Source of the DNA: Staphylotrichum longicolle | Taxonomy: Eukaryota > Ascomycota > Sordariomycetes > Sordariales > Chaetomiaceae | Reading direction: 5' to 3' | Assembly: GCA_019096155.1 (NCBI GenBank) | Contig: JAHCVI010000003.1 | Coordinates: forward strand, 2,604,001-2,668,000 | Length of the DNA: 64,000 nucleotides | Shown here: positions 11,523-23,891 of the stretch, in pieces | Numbering within the stretch: the stretch's first letter is position 1 | Layout: every line of letters begins with the position of its first letter | Made by a program: the position numbers and the translations under genes | Notes under the pieces: model-generated | What the model was told of the DNA's origin: nothing | Database searches by the model: none | The model's input: only the letters and a program-made list of their open reading frames with translations

Positions 11523-13319
11523 TTACGGCGGATTCCGCACCCAGCCAGGAATATCATCCATCTCTCCGGGCGGCTCCATGCTCTCCCCGCTGTCGCACGC
11601 GTCGAGCGCCTCCTGATGCGCCTCCTTAAACCGCTCCAGAATACTCTCGTACGGGTTCGGCCAGCCGGCCGCCACCGCATTCCCACCCTTCTTCTTGGCG
11701 CCCTCGACCGCAAACCGCTTCTGCTGGCGCGCGATGAACCCGTTGAGCAAGCCCGAGTAGACGAGCCCGGCGACGACCGACTCGATGTTTTCGAGATCGG
11801 GCTTCTTGTTCCCAAAGATCAGGCCCTCGGACGGCATTAGCCGCCGCGGGCCTCCTGGCGGCGGGACAAGCAGCGAGTCCGACTCGCCTGTCTCGCCGCC
11901 GGCTGCGCTGTTGGTCACGGCCTTGAGGAAGATGGTGTTGATGTGAGGCGGTGGGCGGGACCGGGTCGCGGGCTTCGCGGGGAGGTAGCCCTCGAGCAGC
12001 TTCTGCACATAGCCCGCCGTCGTGACAAGGTCTTCGAAGGAGAGCGAGGCAGCACGGTTGCCCCCGTCGCCTGCGCCCTGCCAGGTGATGAGAAAGGTCT
12101 TGCGGGTAAAGGAGCGCCATACGAGGGGTTTAAGGCGGTAGAGGAAGGTCAGGTAAAGGCCCTTGTCCCAAAGCCAGTCGCGGTTGATGGTGAGGGCCTG
12201 GTAGAAGAGGACGAAGTTCCCGGAGCGCAGGGCACCGCAAATGGGGAGGAAGATGTCAGCAAACCCGGCAGCTTCGGGCCGCTGGAGGAGAGCCCAGGAG
12301 GGGAAGCGGCCGAGGAGGAGGTTGGCCGGGATCCAGTAGGTGAGAATCTGCCGGCGATGCTTCTGGAATTGAGGGAGGCATTGGCGGTAGGCTTCTTCGA
12401 AGCACATGTGTGCGCGCAGGTAATGACCGTGATCAAAATTAAATCGGCCAAGGTAGTACAAAAAGGTGACTCGCTGTGATGCCGGGTACAGTGAGAGTGC
12501 AGGACCGCTTGTCGAGAGATTTGTAAACATTTGCACGGCAAGTCTCGATTTCTCGCACTAGGTCCCGTCAGTCAGTGAGTTTCTGCGATATCACAAGTGC
12601 AACCCTTACAGCAAAGAGCAACTTTAACGTGAGGTTGGCAAACAGATAGACGGCCACCTTCTTCCCCTTCGGTGGCGACCATCTGGTGCTGGAGCGGTCT
12701 GTCAGGCAAGATGTAAAAATCTTCTGGATGATGTCGGCGGCCAGCTCCACGATGGACTTCCTCTCGCCAGATTCCTCGCCAGTCATGTCGCCCTGGATCT
12801 GTGACAGCAAGTCAGGCTGCCGAGTGAGGCTCATAACCAACTTGGACAGCGATTCGGAGAGGGACATGCTGGTCTGCAGCAGCATGTTGCCGTACGTGGG
12901 ATTAGCAAGGGCGTTTGCGCAGGATCTAGAGCCATCAACATGTCAGGAAACCAGGACGCGGTAAAGCGTGGTGAACATGAGCCGTACATGAGAAGGTCGC
13001 TGAGCCGGGAATGCAGCCGAACCACATCGTCGAAGTCGACGTCGCGCCAGTACTCGAGGTACTCCTTGATGAACGAGTTGAAGCCGGGCCATGGCGACCC
13101 TTTCCCCTCGGGCACATCGTCCTCTTCCGGAAGACATTTCTCAACCAGTTTTTCGAGTGCGGGAGAGTTTGCTGGGAAGCTGCCCTTGAGCTGGGTGCTC
13201 ATCTCCCAGTAGATGTTGGCGACATCGTTCTCGACGAGCAGCCAATTGCGCAGCTCGTCGCCGTTCTGGTCCAGGACGAATCCCCGAATGCTACTCAGGA
13301 ACTGAACCACGAGGCTCAT
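11523..13319 (-). CDS. csn12: CSN12-type PCI-domain protein (COP9 signalosome/TREX-2 related)
   Basis: Three exons on the minus strand, 13319-12988, 12925-12610 and 12557-11523, give 560 residues. The donors are GTACGG and GTAAGG. The N-terminal half is helical. The segment around R-V-T-F-L-Y-Y-L-G-R-F-N-F-D-H-G-H-Y starts the TPR-like part of a PCI module, and the winged-helix part follows near E-N-I-E-S-V-V-A-G-L-V-Y-S-G-L. Size and motifs match fungal Csn12, related to Thp1/PCID2. In yeast Csn12 binds the COP9 signalosome and also affects splicing; here the role is inferred from homology. The chosen start M-S-L-V-V-Q-F is the first ATG, because the Ala-rich extension upstream opens with GTG. 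Confidence 0.85.
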
Positions 13320-13834
13320 GGCGGCGGCGGTGGTGGCGGCGGCGGCAGCAGCAGCAGCCACCGGCGGGGTAGAAACAAGAAGCGTTGATGTTTCGGATGC
13401 AGATGCGGATGCGCGTTGAGGATGGAAATGAAATCGTTGTGATGGTCGTGATGGGCTTAACAGGACGTGCGACCGACGCGCGATTCAAGAGGTTATGGCC
13501 GCATTCTTATCCAGCCAGATAGAGAGAAACCAGAAACATGAAACAAAAAAAAAATAAGCAACCGTTTTGTGATGAATGGCCTTGACCTCAAGACTTGTTT
13601 CTTCTCACCACTGTCAAAGCAGCATTCTGGTGCCCAGACGTTGCCTGAACTAAAACGAATCACAGAGCTTCTCCAAACACAATGCGTTTAAACCCTAACC
13701 CCCGAATATTCAACAGCAACTCCAACAAAGCCAGCTCCAACTGCACCTCAACCTGGGGAGAAGTGAGAGCTCTACAGAATACAGCTGCGACGCTTAGGAC
13801 GCAGTGAATTTCAGGTATATACTGATGCTATCAT
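13320..13834. other. Intergenic, csn12 upstream and thiolase downstream
   Basis: About 515 bases. A GGC/GGT-rich trinucleotide patch (13320-13360) lies directly before the csn12 ATG and is probably 5' UTR. No gene is supported. Confidence 0.55.
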
Positions 13835-15260
13835 TTACACAGACTCGATCCTCTGCACAACCATCGCCGTCGCGGCGCCTCCACCGTTGCAGATGGCCGC
13901 AACTCCGTACTCGCCGGGCTTCAGCTGGTGGAGCAGCGTCACAAGGATCCTCGAGCCCGAGCTGCCGAGGGCATGCCCCAACGAGATGGCTCCACCAAGC
14001 GGGTTCACCTTGGCGCCCTCCAGGCCGAGAATCTGAATCCGCAGTTAGTGGGGAGCCCAGAATCTGGGGAAAACAATCGGATCTGCTCACCTTCTCATTG
14101 GCCTTGATCACCGCGGCAAACGCCTCGTTGAACTCCCACACGGCCACCTGGTCCTTGGTGATGCCGGCCCGCTCCAGGGCAATCGGCACCGCCTTGGCCG
14201 GCGCAACAGGGAAGTCGATCGGGTCCACAGCGGCATCCGCCGAGCCGCAGATGCGTGCAAGAACCCGCGAGCCTGCGCCGTACTCCTGTGCAATCGCCTT
14301 GCTTCCCAACACGAGCGCACTGGCGCCGTCGTTGAGCGTCGACGAATTGGCCGCCGTCACGGTGCCGGTGCCGTCGCGGACGAAAGCGGGCTTGAGGGTG
14401 GGGACCTTCTCCAGCTTGACGTCGGCGTACCCCTCATCCGTGGTGATGACCGTGTCACCCTTCCTCCCCTTGACCGTCACCGGCGCGATCTCATCGGCAA
14501 AAGCGTTCGCCTTCCAGGCGGCCTGCGCCCGCTCATACGACTGGATAGCGTACTGGTCCTGCGCCTCCCTCGAGATCTCGTACTTCTTGGCCGTGTTCTC
14601 GGCGCAGTTGCCCATGTGGATCTGGTCGTAGACGTCGGTGAGGCCGTCCTTGATGAGGCCGTCCTCCATCTTCACGTGGCCGAAGGCGGGCAGCCCGCTG
14701 GCGCGGGGCACGTAGTATGGTACCCTCGACATGTTCTCAAACCCGCCGGCAATCTGAGCCTCGGACAACCCTAATTGGATGTTCTGCGCGGCAAAGGCGA
14801 CAGCCTTCAACCCAGAGGCGCACACCTTGTTGATGGTGATGGCTTCGACAGTGGGCGGGAGACCAGCGAAAATGGAGGCTTGGCGCGCCGGGGCCTGCCC
14901 GACGGAGCCCTGAAGGACATTGCCCATGTAGACATCGGTGATCTTGGAGACGGGTACCTTGGACTTTTCGAGGGGCGACTTGATGGCGACAGCGCCGAGC
15001 TGGGGGCCGCTCACGCTCACGTATGATCCATTGAACTGTGGGCCGTTTGTTAGATCGATCTGTCTCACAGGTCTGCAGATATCAGATCCGAATCAGATCT
15101 CAAAAACCCAACACACCTTGGCTGTTGGTGTCCGGGATGCGCTGAGAATATAGGCGTCCCGAACTTCCTGACGAAGGCAAGCATGTGACGAGAACAGCCG
15201 AGCCGAGCCCGTCTTCAGGTGCGGCGACACACGCAGCGCGTTTCTGAATTGCCCCGCCAT
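13835..15260 (-). CDS. erg10A: Acetyl-CoA acetyltransferase (acetoacetyl-CoA thiolase), mitochondrial type
   Basis: Three exons, 15260-15117, 15035-14091 and 14032-13835, give 428 residues. All introns are phase 0 (GTGTGT and GTGAGC donors). The first exon encodes an Arg-rich leader (M-A-G-Q-F-R-N-A-L-R ... R-L-F-S-S) before the thiolase start D-A-Y-I-L-S-A-S-R-T-P, so mitochondrial import is likely. The acylated Cys is C120 in N-K-V-C-A-S-G. The catalytic His is H383 in G-H-A-L-G-S-S-G, and C411 lies in C-N-G-G-G. The enzyme condenses two acetyl-CoA or runs in reverse. The mitochondrial form serves ketogenic and isoleucine catabolism rather than sterol synthesis. The gene is divergent from ubc2. 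Confidence 0.93.
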
Positions 15261-16121
15261 CGCTCACGGAAATACAGACTGTTTGACAGGGGAAAATGCA
15301 GGGACGACGGGGGAATCGGCTCGCTATGCAACGACAAGGGAGAGACAGGTGGGTGGACAAGACGAGTCAAGGCAGCATGTCGCGAGCAGGTCGCCCTTCC
15401 CGAGGGCCAGTGTCTTTAAAGACATGGCGGCGGGACCTTGTCAGCGGAACTGCTCGGCTTGTGACGGACGTCAGTGGGGGGGCGAACGGGTAGGTGTGGA
15501 GGTGGAGCTCACTGAACCGGGCAGAAGGGCCCCGCCACTTCGGCACCCAGGGAAAGCGGTTCCACATTTCCACTTGGCTTGATGGCTTGAGGCAAGCTCC
15601 GGAACGGAGCTGCGTGGGATAAGTCAGATAGTTGCATATTCCAGGTCATGCAAACGCAGGAACTCGAGGTTCGAAGCTGAATGTGAGAGACAAAGAACGG
15701 GCAGTCGCCCGACTCCAAACTGCGCTGAGATGCCGCAGCCAGACTTTGAAAGACATGGCCCCCAAAATAACTAACGCAACCGCTGCCAGATTGACTGTTG
15801 GTTCGAAGGCGGGCTCTCTGCCACGGCCCCGAAAGGTGCATTTTGTGTTAACAACCGGGCTTGCTAAAGCTCCGATTGGCCGGCTCAGTCCCGTTAACTC
15901 GATAAGTCAAGCTTCACTTGGGTTCTCCATCTCAGCTGGAATCCCATCATCGATCACGCTTCGATTTATCATCGCCCTTGCACTTCCGCCTCGGCCGCCC
16001 ACTCACTGACAACGCCAACTCGAGTTTTTGCTGCCATCGCGCTGCATCAAAACTACTTTACTTTTTTGGAAACTCCCTAAACTCTTGAACAAATCACCGC
16101 CGGACTGCTTCGCGGGACAAG
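15261..16121. promoter_or_regulatory. Shared divergent promoter region, thiolase and ubc2
   Basis: About 860 bases between two divergent ATG codons. No gene is supported. The ubc2-proximal 150 bases are C/T-rich and probably contain its 5' UTR. No specific operator is recognised. Confidence 0.5.
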
Positions 16122-16769
16122 ATGTCGACCGCCGCTCGCCGCCGTCTCATGCGAGACTTCAAGGTGCGACCATTTGCTCCGAGGATGCCCTTTCAAGCTT
16201 CGCGAGGTTAACTTGATGTGTGCAGCGCATGCAAACCGACCCCCCAGCCGGCGTCTCTGCCTCTCCCGTCCCCGACAATGTCATGACCTGGTGAGCAACT
16301 GCCATCGCAGCGTGGTCCGGCTCGCGCGGAGGCTGACACGGCGACGCTCAGGAATGCTGTTATTATCGGACCAGCGGATACGCCTTTCGAAGACGGAACC
16401 TTTAGGCTGGTGATGCACTTTGAGGAGCAATATCCCAACAAGCCGCCGTCGGTCAAGTTCATCAGCCAAATGTTCCACCCCAACGTTTACGCCACGGGCG
16501 AACTCTGTCTCGACATCCTACAGAACCGCTGGAGCCCGACTTACGACGTTGCAGCCGTGCTTACCAGTATCCAGAGGTGCGTTTCCATAACCGGCGCGGT
16601 CTGAGAAGGGGAACGGAGCGTCCGAAACTAACACTGTCCCTGCAGCTTGCTTAACGACCCAAACACCGGATCCCCCGCGAACGTCGAAGCGTCCAACCTG
16701 TACAAAGACAACCGCAAGGAGTATACAAAGAGGGTGCGGGAGACGGTGGAGAAGAGCTGGGAAGATTGA
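16122..16769 (+). CDS. ubc2: Ubiquitin-conjugating enzyme E2, Rad6/Ubc2 family
   Basis: Four exons, 16122-16163, 16226-16290, 16352-16576 and 16646-16769, give exactly 151 residues. That is the length of filamentous-fungal Rad6 (Neurospora mus-8), which lacks the acidic yeast tail. The catalytic Cys is C88 in G-E-L-C-L-D-I-L, preceded by the H-P-N motif. The N-terminal M-S-T-A-A-R-R-R-L-M-R-D-F-K is the Rad6 signature. The enzyme monoubiquitinates histone H2B with Bre1 and PCNA with Rad18, supporting post-replication repair and transcription. All introns are 61-69 nt. The protein shows no anomaly. Confidence 0.97.
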
Positions 16770-17945
16770 GGCGCGGTGGTCAGCATCTTTACCGGCCGAA
16801 ATCGGTGGGCTTAATATGGGCGACACGCGACCGCGTGGTCGAGGAGAAGCAAGATCATCGCAGGAGCACACAGCATGGGTCCGAGCCCGACCGGCTCTCT
16901 AGGACTGGAGTTCTGGCGTTTTGGCACATTTCTGTCGCACTTATGGAAGGCATGTCATTACATTAGTCACAGGCGTTGGAAGCACACACTACTCGCGCCG
17001 TTCTGGGCAGCTGGGATTTCGATAGGAGGGAGGGGAAAGGCGGGGGTGCGGTTGGAGGAGTTCAGGCCCACATAGTCATTGCAGCGAAACCCAAGGATTT
17101 GTTCCATTGTTTATCCTTCTCTTCTTGTTGGCTTGTGCGCGCTGCGAGGTTTGCTTTGGGATGCACAGTACTTGTATGTGTGGCGGTAGTACATGGAATG
17201 CCAGTGATAGCCGTTTGACGGCGCCTTCGGAGCATCGAAGGATCGCGGTTCGGTTCCAGGCCCACCTGCATGAAGGGGTAATCTGCCTCTTCACCCCTGG
17301 TTCCTGGCTCCGGGTGCTGGAACAATGCTGCCTGCTGCAGCCGGCCGGCAGGCGGGAAAGACACTCGCGCCTGTGAGCCCTTGAGCGGGGGCCCCTACCT
17401 GCGCTGCCAGGCATGCATTGCCCCATGAAACAGCCAACCCACGAACTGATTGCAGCGCGAACTGGGCGCGTCATTCAGCCAGCCAGCCGGCACTCGCTCG
17501 CCAGATGACACCCGACTGCAACAAAAAACATCCACACTTTTTGACCGTTCCGTAAACCGTCCGCCCTCGCTACCACCCTACCCCTGACACCGCTCCAGGG
17601 AACCCCACCCCATCCTCTGGCGTCTTTCTTTCAGTGTTGGATTACGAAGTCCAGATTCGACAATTTGATAACCCGTTTCAGCGTCCCCTCCCTCGCCGAC
17701 ATTTTTTGCCCGTGACTCGTCAACGCCTGACGGTGGTGCCTTTTTTTGTCAGAACGCACTCGAGTCCCGCCGCTCACCTTTCTTCGGCACGACAGCAGGG
17801 ACACAAGGCCCCACGATACGCTCCTTGCGCCGCCGCGACGCCCTGTTGACCGGTACCCCCCGCGTCTGCGCCCTGCCCCGACCTGCGCGCGACCCCTCCT
17901 TCATGAGTTTGCGCCTCCCCGGAGCGCGGGAAGCGGGCTGCCATC
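16770..17945. other. Intergenic, ubc2 3' flank and kinesin promoter/5' UTR
   Basis: About 1.2 kb. The last 400 bases are C/T-rich, a common feature of fungal promoters and leaders. No gene is supported. Confidence 0.55.
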
Positions 17946-20874
17946 ATGTCCAACGCAAATAGCATCAAGGTCGTGGCTCGGTTTCGCCCGCAGAACCGGG
18001 TTGAGATCGAGTCGGGCGGTCAGCCCATTGTCAGCTTCGATGGCCAAGATACGTGCACCGTCGATGTGAGTCGCCCCGAGGCCCAGGATTTGTGCTGTCG
18101 CGCCGCCGCGGGACTCCGGTTGCTAAACTCCCGGTGCAGTCGCGAGAAGCGCAGGGAAGCTTCACCTTCGACCGCGTGTTCGATATGTCATGCAAGCAGT
18201 CCGACATCTTCGACTTCTCCATCAAGCCCACCGTCGACGACATCCTCAACGGCTACAATGGCACCGTGTTCGCCTACGGCCAGACGGGCGCGGGAAAGTC
18301 GTACACGATGATGGGCACCAACATAGACGACGAGGAGGGCAAGGGTGTCATTCCGCGAATCGTCGAGCAGATCTTTACAAACATCCTGTCCAGCGCCGCG
18401 AATATCGAGTACACGGTCCGCGTCAGCTACATGGAAATCTACATGGAAAGGATCCGCGATCTGCTGGCGCCGCAGAACGACAACCTCCCCGTGCACGAGG
18501 AGAAGAACCGCGGTGTCTACGTCAAGGGCCTGCTGGAGATCTATGTCTCGAGTGTACAAGAGGTGTCGAGGTCATGCGCAGGGGTGGAAATGCGCGAGCA
18601 GCGCAACGAATATGAATCAGGAGTCCTCGCGCTCGCACTCCATCTTCGTCATCACCATCACCCAGAAGAACGTCGAGACGGGCTCGGCCAAGAGCGGTCA
18701 GCTGTTCTTGGTTGACTTGGCGGGTAGCGAAAAGGTTGGCAAGACGGGCGCCAGCGGCCAGACGCTCGAAGAGGCGAAGAAGATCAACAAGAGCTTGAGC
18801 GCCCTGGGCATGGTCATCAACTCGCTGACAGACGGGAAATCCTCCCACATCCCCTACCGCGACTCGAAACTCACCCGTATCCTGCAGGAGTCCCTCGGTG
18901 GCAACAGCCGGACGACTCTGATTATCAACTGCTCCCCCAGCAGCTACAACGATGCCGAGACCCTCAGCACGTTGCGCTTCGGCATGCGCGCGAAGTCGAT
19001 CAAGAACAAGGCCAAGGTCAATGCCGAGCTCAGCCCGGCCGAGTTGAAGATGATGGTTGCCAAGGCCAAGACGCAAATCACCACCTTTGAGAACTACATT
19101 GTCAACTTGGAGGGCGAAGTTCAGCTATGGCGTGCCGGTGAGACCGTGCCCAAGGAGAAGTGGGTACCACCACTTTCTGCGGACGGCGTGGCAGGCGCAC
19201 GAGTCGAAGCGAGACCGGCAAGACCATCTACGCCGTCGCGGTTACTGCAGGACAGGTCAGGGGCCGAGACACCAGGCATTTCGGAGAGAGCGGGGACCCC
19301 AAGTCTGCCGCTCGAGAAGGATGAGCGGGAGGAGTTCTTGCGCCGGGAAAACGAGCTCCAGGACCAGCTTGCCGAAAAGGAGACGCAAGCGGCCGCCATG
19401 GAAAGGCAGCTGCGGGAGACGAAGGAGGAGCTGGCCGGTCTGAAGGAACACGACGCGAGGATTGGCAAGGACAACGAGAGGCTGATCAGCGAGTCCAACG
19501 AGTTCAAGATGCAGCTGGAGAGGCTAGCGTTTGAGAACAAGGAGGCGCAGATCACCATGGACAGCCTGAAGGACGCCAACTCGGAGCTTACGGCGGAACT
19601 GGATGAGGTCAAGCAGCAGATGCTCGACATCAAGATGAGCGCCAAGGAGACGAGCGCGGTGCTGAACGAGAAGGAGAAGAAGAAGGCGGAGAAGATGGCC
19701 AAGATGATGGCCGGCTTCGACCTCAGCGGAGACGTGTTCAGCGACAACGAAAGGTCGGTTGCAGACGCGATCGCGCATATCGATGCCCTATACGAGATCA
19801 GCTCCACGGGCGACCTGATCCCGCCGGACGACCTCAAGGCTCTGCGGGAGAAGCTGGTCGAGACGCAGGGCTTCGTGCGGCAGGCCGAGCTGTCCGCCTT
19901 CAGCGCGGCGTCGACCGAGGCGGAAGCCCTCAAGCGCTCGGAGCTGGAAGCCCGGCTAGAGGCGCTGCAGCTCGAGCACGAGGACATTCTGTCGCGCAAC
20001 CTCGACGAGGCCGACAAGGAGGAGGTCAAGGCCATGCTCGCCAAGACGCTGTCCGACCAGACGAGCACACAGGTCGAGCTGATCGAGGGCCTCAAGGCCG
20101 ACCTCGCGCTCCGGGCGACCGAGAACGAGCGGCTCAAGGCGCTGGTGGACGACCTGCAGCGGCGGGTCAAGGCCAACGGGGCGGTGCCCATGGCCAACGG
20201 CAAGACGGTGCAGCAGCAGCTGGCCGAGTTCGACGTCATGAAAAAGAGCCTGATGCGCGACCTGCAGAACCGGTGCGAGCGCGTGGTCGAGCTCGAGATC
20301 TCGCTCGATGAGACCCGCGAGCAGTACAACAACGTGCTGCGCAGCAGCAACAACCGCGCGCAGCAAAAGAAGATGGCCTTCCTCGAGCGCAACCTCGAGC
20401 AGCTGACGCAGGTGCAGCGCAAGCTCGTCGAGCAGAACTCGGCCCTCAAGAAGGAGGTTGCCATCGCCGAGCGCAAGCTCATCGCCCGCAACGAGCGCAT
20501 CCAGAGCCTCGAGAGCCTGCTCCAGGAGAGCCAGGAGAAGATGGCGCAGGCCAATCACAAGTACGTTTTATCTCCGTCCCCTTCCCCCTTTCTCCACCTT
20601 TCCATACTAACCACCTTTTCACTTCCCTAGATTCGAAGTTCAACTCGCAGCCGTCAAGGACCGCCTCGAAGCCGCCAAGGCCGGCAGCACGCGCGGCCTC
20701 GGCTCGCCCACGGGGCTCGGCGGGTTCACCATTGGCAGCCGCATCGCCAAGCCGCTCCGCGGCGGCGGCGAGGGCCCCGGCAGCGGCGGTGGCGCGTCGC
20801 CGCACCCCACCATTGCGAACCTGCAGAACCCGCCCGAGAATAAGAGGTCGAGCTGGTTCTTTCAAAAGTCGTGA
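17946..20874 (+). CDS. kin: Conventional kinesin-1 heavy chain; frame broken in the motor domain
   Basis: Exons are 17946-18065, 18140-20560 and 20631-20874, with GTGAGT and GTACGT donors. Residues 87-94 are the P-loop G-Q-T-G-A-G-K-S. Switch I (N-M-N-Q-E-S-S-R-S-H-S) and switch II (D-L-A-G-S-E-K) follow. A neck, long coiled coils and a basic tail ending S-S-W-F-F-Q-K-S match the NKIN class of fungal kinesin-1, which is about 930 residues long. It moves cargo towards microtubule plus ends in hyphae. The frame is broken twice between 18565 and 18603. Conserved residues E-V-M-R-R-G-G-N-A-R-A are present but one frame off, which implies one base missing near 18565 and four near 18601. Everything before and after reads normally, so either a sequence error or a recent lesion is possible. 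Confidence 0.88.
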
Positions 20875-21703
20875 TCGCGATCCCGGTCGTGATGAGCGGT
20901 GGCGAGTGACGACGGTGGGCCGACTGGAGAAGGGGAGGAGGTGTGAGTGTCATTTTGGGTGTTGGATTGGCGGGTGGGGTTGTCAGGAGTTGGGGTTGAC
21001 GGGGGACGGGACCGACGGGGAGTGTGTATGACGGTGGGGCGAGAGGGAGAGAGATATACCCCTTTCCTACTCCAGCTGCAGCAGGAGGAGCCATGACGAA
21101 GGTTTCAGGTGAGAAGATGATGAGGATTTGGGGACATCAGGCCGTAACCTATATAAGGTGATGCTGATTGGGCGCGAGGGACACTATCAATGCTGTCTGT
21201 TTCTGTAGAGTAGACCAACTGTGTGTGATTCGAGAGTTGAGGCCTGAGAGGGCGTGATGTGTGGATGAGAAGGACATGGGAGGTCTGCATAAATGGGGAG
21301 ATGGGAGTTTTCTGTTGGTTTATTGATGGTTATCAACACACTGTCGTCCTTTGGCCTCAAGAGGGACATCCGGCGTTGAAGAGACCAGACAGTATCCTCC
21401 CTCCATTTGCACGTGCCAATCAGCTGTGAGTCGCTCTAGGGCAAATTTAGTGGAAGTTGAGTGTAAAAGGTAAATTTGGCGGTCAAAGACACTGTGTGCT
21501 ATGAAATTACGGCTTGACGCTATGAAATGTGCTTCGTGGAAATTTGTCCACGATTTGCTTTGATCGAGTTTACAGTCTCTCAGCCGGTATCAGACATTCC
21601 ATCCATCCACCTTAACAGAGCCGCCCCAATCCCAAACACACACACCCCAACACACTACACCCGCCACCTCAACAAAAACCTTCACCGACGAGAGCACACT
21701 CGT
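20875..21703. other. Intergenic between convergent kinesin and membrane-protein genes
   Basis: About 830 bases of 3' flanks, AT-richer than the coding sequence around it. No supported gene. Confidence 0.6.
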
Positions 21704-22832
21704 CTAATCCCTCTTCTTCATCGCCACAAGCTCCAGCGCCACGATCACGCTCATCACCAGGTACGCGGCCACGGTCACGGCAAAGATCTTGATGCGCAGC
21801 AGGTAGATGCGGCCCCAGCTGGCCAGGGGCATGGTCTTGAGGGCAGCGCCAAAGGTGGCGAAGCCCTTGCCGCTGACGACCTCGGGCTCGACGCGGCCGC
21901 CAAAGGAGCGGTCAAACGGCACGACGGGGTCCTCGTCGGCGGGCAGCAGCGACGCCTGCACGCGGGTCAACGCGGCGTGCGCGGGGATCACGAGCAGCGC
22001 CTGCAGCGCGACCGACACGCCCGCGACGCAGAGCAGCTTGCCGAGGTCCGCGCCGTCGTAGTTGGGGACGGTGGCGGCGGGCGGCTGCCCCGCCGTGGGC
22101 AGCGACAGGCCGATGAGGCGGCCCAGGGCGACGGGCAGGACGACGGCGGCGTGCGCGGCGGCCCAGAGGAGGAAGGTCGGGAACCACGTCGCCGCGTAGA
22201 CCTTGCCGGCGCGGGGGACGCGGCGGAAGAAGGAGCGGCGCGCGGCGTCCGGGGCCGCGGGCGGGGTGATGATGAAGTGTGTCCAGGTGGTGGAGAGGGG
22301 CGCGAGGGCGATCAGGGTGAGGAGGTGGGCGATGCGGGTCGGGATGAAGGGGGCCAGGGCGATGAAGCCCGTGGTGGAAACCGTGAGGATGCCGATGACG
22401 ACCGCGTAGCCGAGGCCGCGGAACGAGACGCGCCAGCCGCCGTAGGAGCGGAGGAGGCGGTTGATGGAGCGGATGGAGCCGGTGACGGGCTTGCCGGGCT
22501 CGGCGGTGACGCGGATCGGGTCGTTGTCATCTTTGGGGAGGTTGTCGTCGTTCATGGACAAGGCCTCGTAGGCCGGGAGGGGATCCTCCACGGCGGCGAG
22601 GGTGGGGTAGACATGGCCGAGGGTGTACCCAAGCTGGGGGGGGGGGGAGGTGTGTTAGTGGGCTGTGTGTGGAAGGAGGGGCTGAAGGAGATAAACTCAC
22701 GATGATAAGGACCGGGAGGAACAGAATGAGGTCGGCCAGGAAGACGACAGGGGCGAGATCAGGGAGCTTGTACGTGGGCGGCTCCTCCACGAGGCGCTTG
22801 GCCAGGCCGCCGATGGCGATGGTCGAGATCAT
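21704..22832 (-). CDS. Conserved-looking multi-span membrane protein, function unknown
   Basis: Two exons on the minus strand, 22832-22701 and 22633-21704, give 353 residues. The donor is GTGAGT. The acceptor is preceded by twelve consecutive C residues. The first exon encodes a hydrophobic helix (V-V-F-L-A-D-L-I-L-F-L-P-V-L-I-I). The second adds about five more hydrophobic stretches, including G-Y-A-V-V-I-G-I-L-T-V-S, the segment around F-L-L-W-A-A-A-H-A-A-V-V-L and a C-terminal V-A-A-Y-L-V-M-S-V-I-V-A-L. A cytosolic Pro/Asp-rich region lies near residues 60-85. I do not recognise the family. Homologues in ascomycetes may carry misleading ubiquitin-related names, but nothing here resembles a ubiquitin enzyme. 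Confidence 0.75.
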
Positions 22833-23891
22833 GGTGAACTCAAAGTCAAGACGGTTGGAAGAAATGAAGATGTCGAGAATGGTCACAAAAGAAAGGAGCG
22901 AATTTGATGAAGAAACTTAGATGTTGATGGTGGAGATGGTCACCGAGCCTCACCGAATGAGCGCTAGGGTGGGAAGTTAAATGAGTGAGACGGATGGGAT
23001 GGGAGAGTTGCATGTTATAAGTGCCCAGAGCCCGGAGACTTGGCCACTGGGAGGATCGCGGCGGCTGCCTGACACAAATCCCACGCAGGGGAGCACCGCC
23101 CCCGACCCACACGTTTTGCAGCATCAAGGTGTGCCGGATGGCGCGGCAGCGCGGCTTGTTGGGTCTTGGACAACTGAGTGGCTCTTGAATGGGCATGGTT
23201 GGCCCGTATTCCGACAGCGCTTACAAACTTTCAAGCATGAAACGTCGTGTTCCGGCCCCAGCCTTGCTCACTCAAGCCAAACATGCACGGTTTGAATGCC
23301 TTGAGGCTCTTCAACGCAGTTGGGCGAGGAAGGCTGCATCGTGAAATGCAGAAACGTGTGGCCAAATCAAGACACCTCATTTCCATTTTTGGCGTGTCTC
23401 CGACCGGGGTGTGATCTATTTGCAATAACTCATGAATGTCGAGCAGGCCTGACCCAGCCTTAAAAAAAATAAGCTCATCCTCTCAAATAAACAATTTCCG
23501 GTTTCTGAAGGCGAAGACCCAGCGGAGAGGGAATGAACATGTTTACCTCTCTCTCCAGACCTGATGGAGCTTGAGCGTCGACCTCTGCTTGCCAGAAAGA
23601 GCCAAACCCAAGTGGGGGGGCAACCGCCGGTGCCAATGCACTCTCACTCAACACTGTGCATTCAGTGACAATCTCCTTCCTTCCCACAGTGCCAACCTGG
23701 AAGCCGACAACGACGGGATGAGCTGCTGAGCTCCTCAAAGCTCTAACAACTCGCAAGCAATCAACTGCCAAAGGTCATATTCTCCGCAGTCACACCTGGG
23801 CCAGGAGACTAGATTTGAAACGATTTCCGGCAACTTCATTGTAGTTGATGCATTCTCGCCCCTCTTTCCTGCGTTACAAAAACACCAACCC
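22833..23891. promoter_or_regulatory. Divergent intergenic region, membrane protein and methyltransferase
   Basis: About 1.06 kb with no supported gene, containing the 5' flanks of both divergent genes. No recognisable motif. Confidence 0.5.

Noticed and set aside
21704..22832. A ubiquitin-conjugating or carrier label for the membrane protein
   Set aside because: There is no UBC fold, no catalytic Cys context, and the protein is mostly transmembrane helices.
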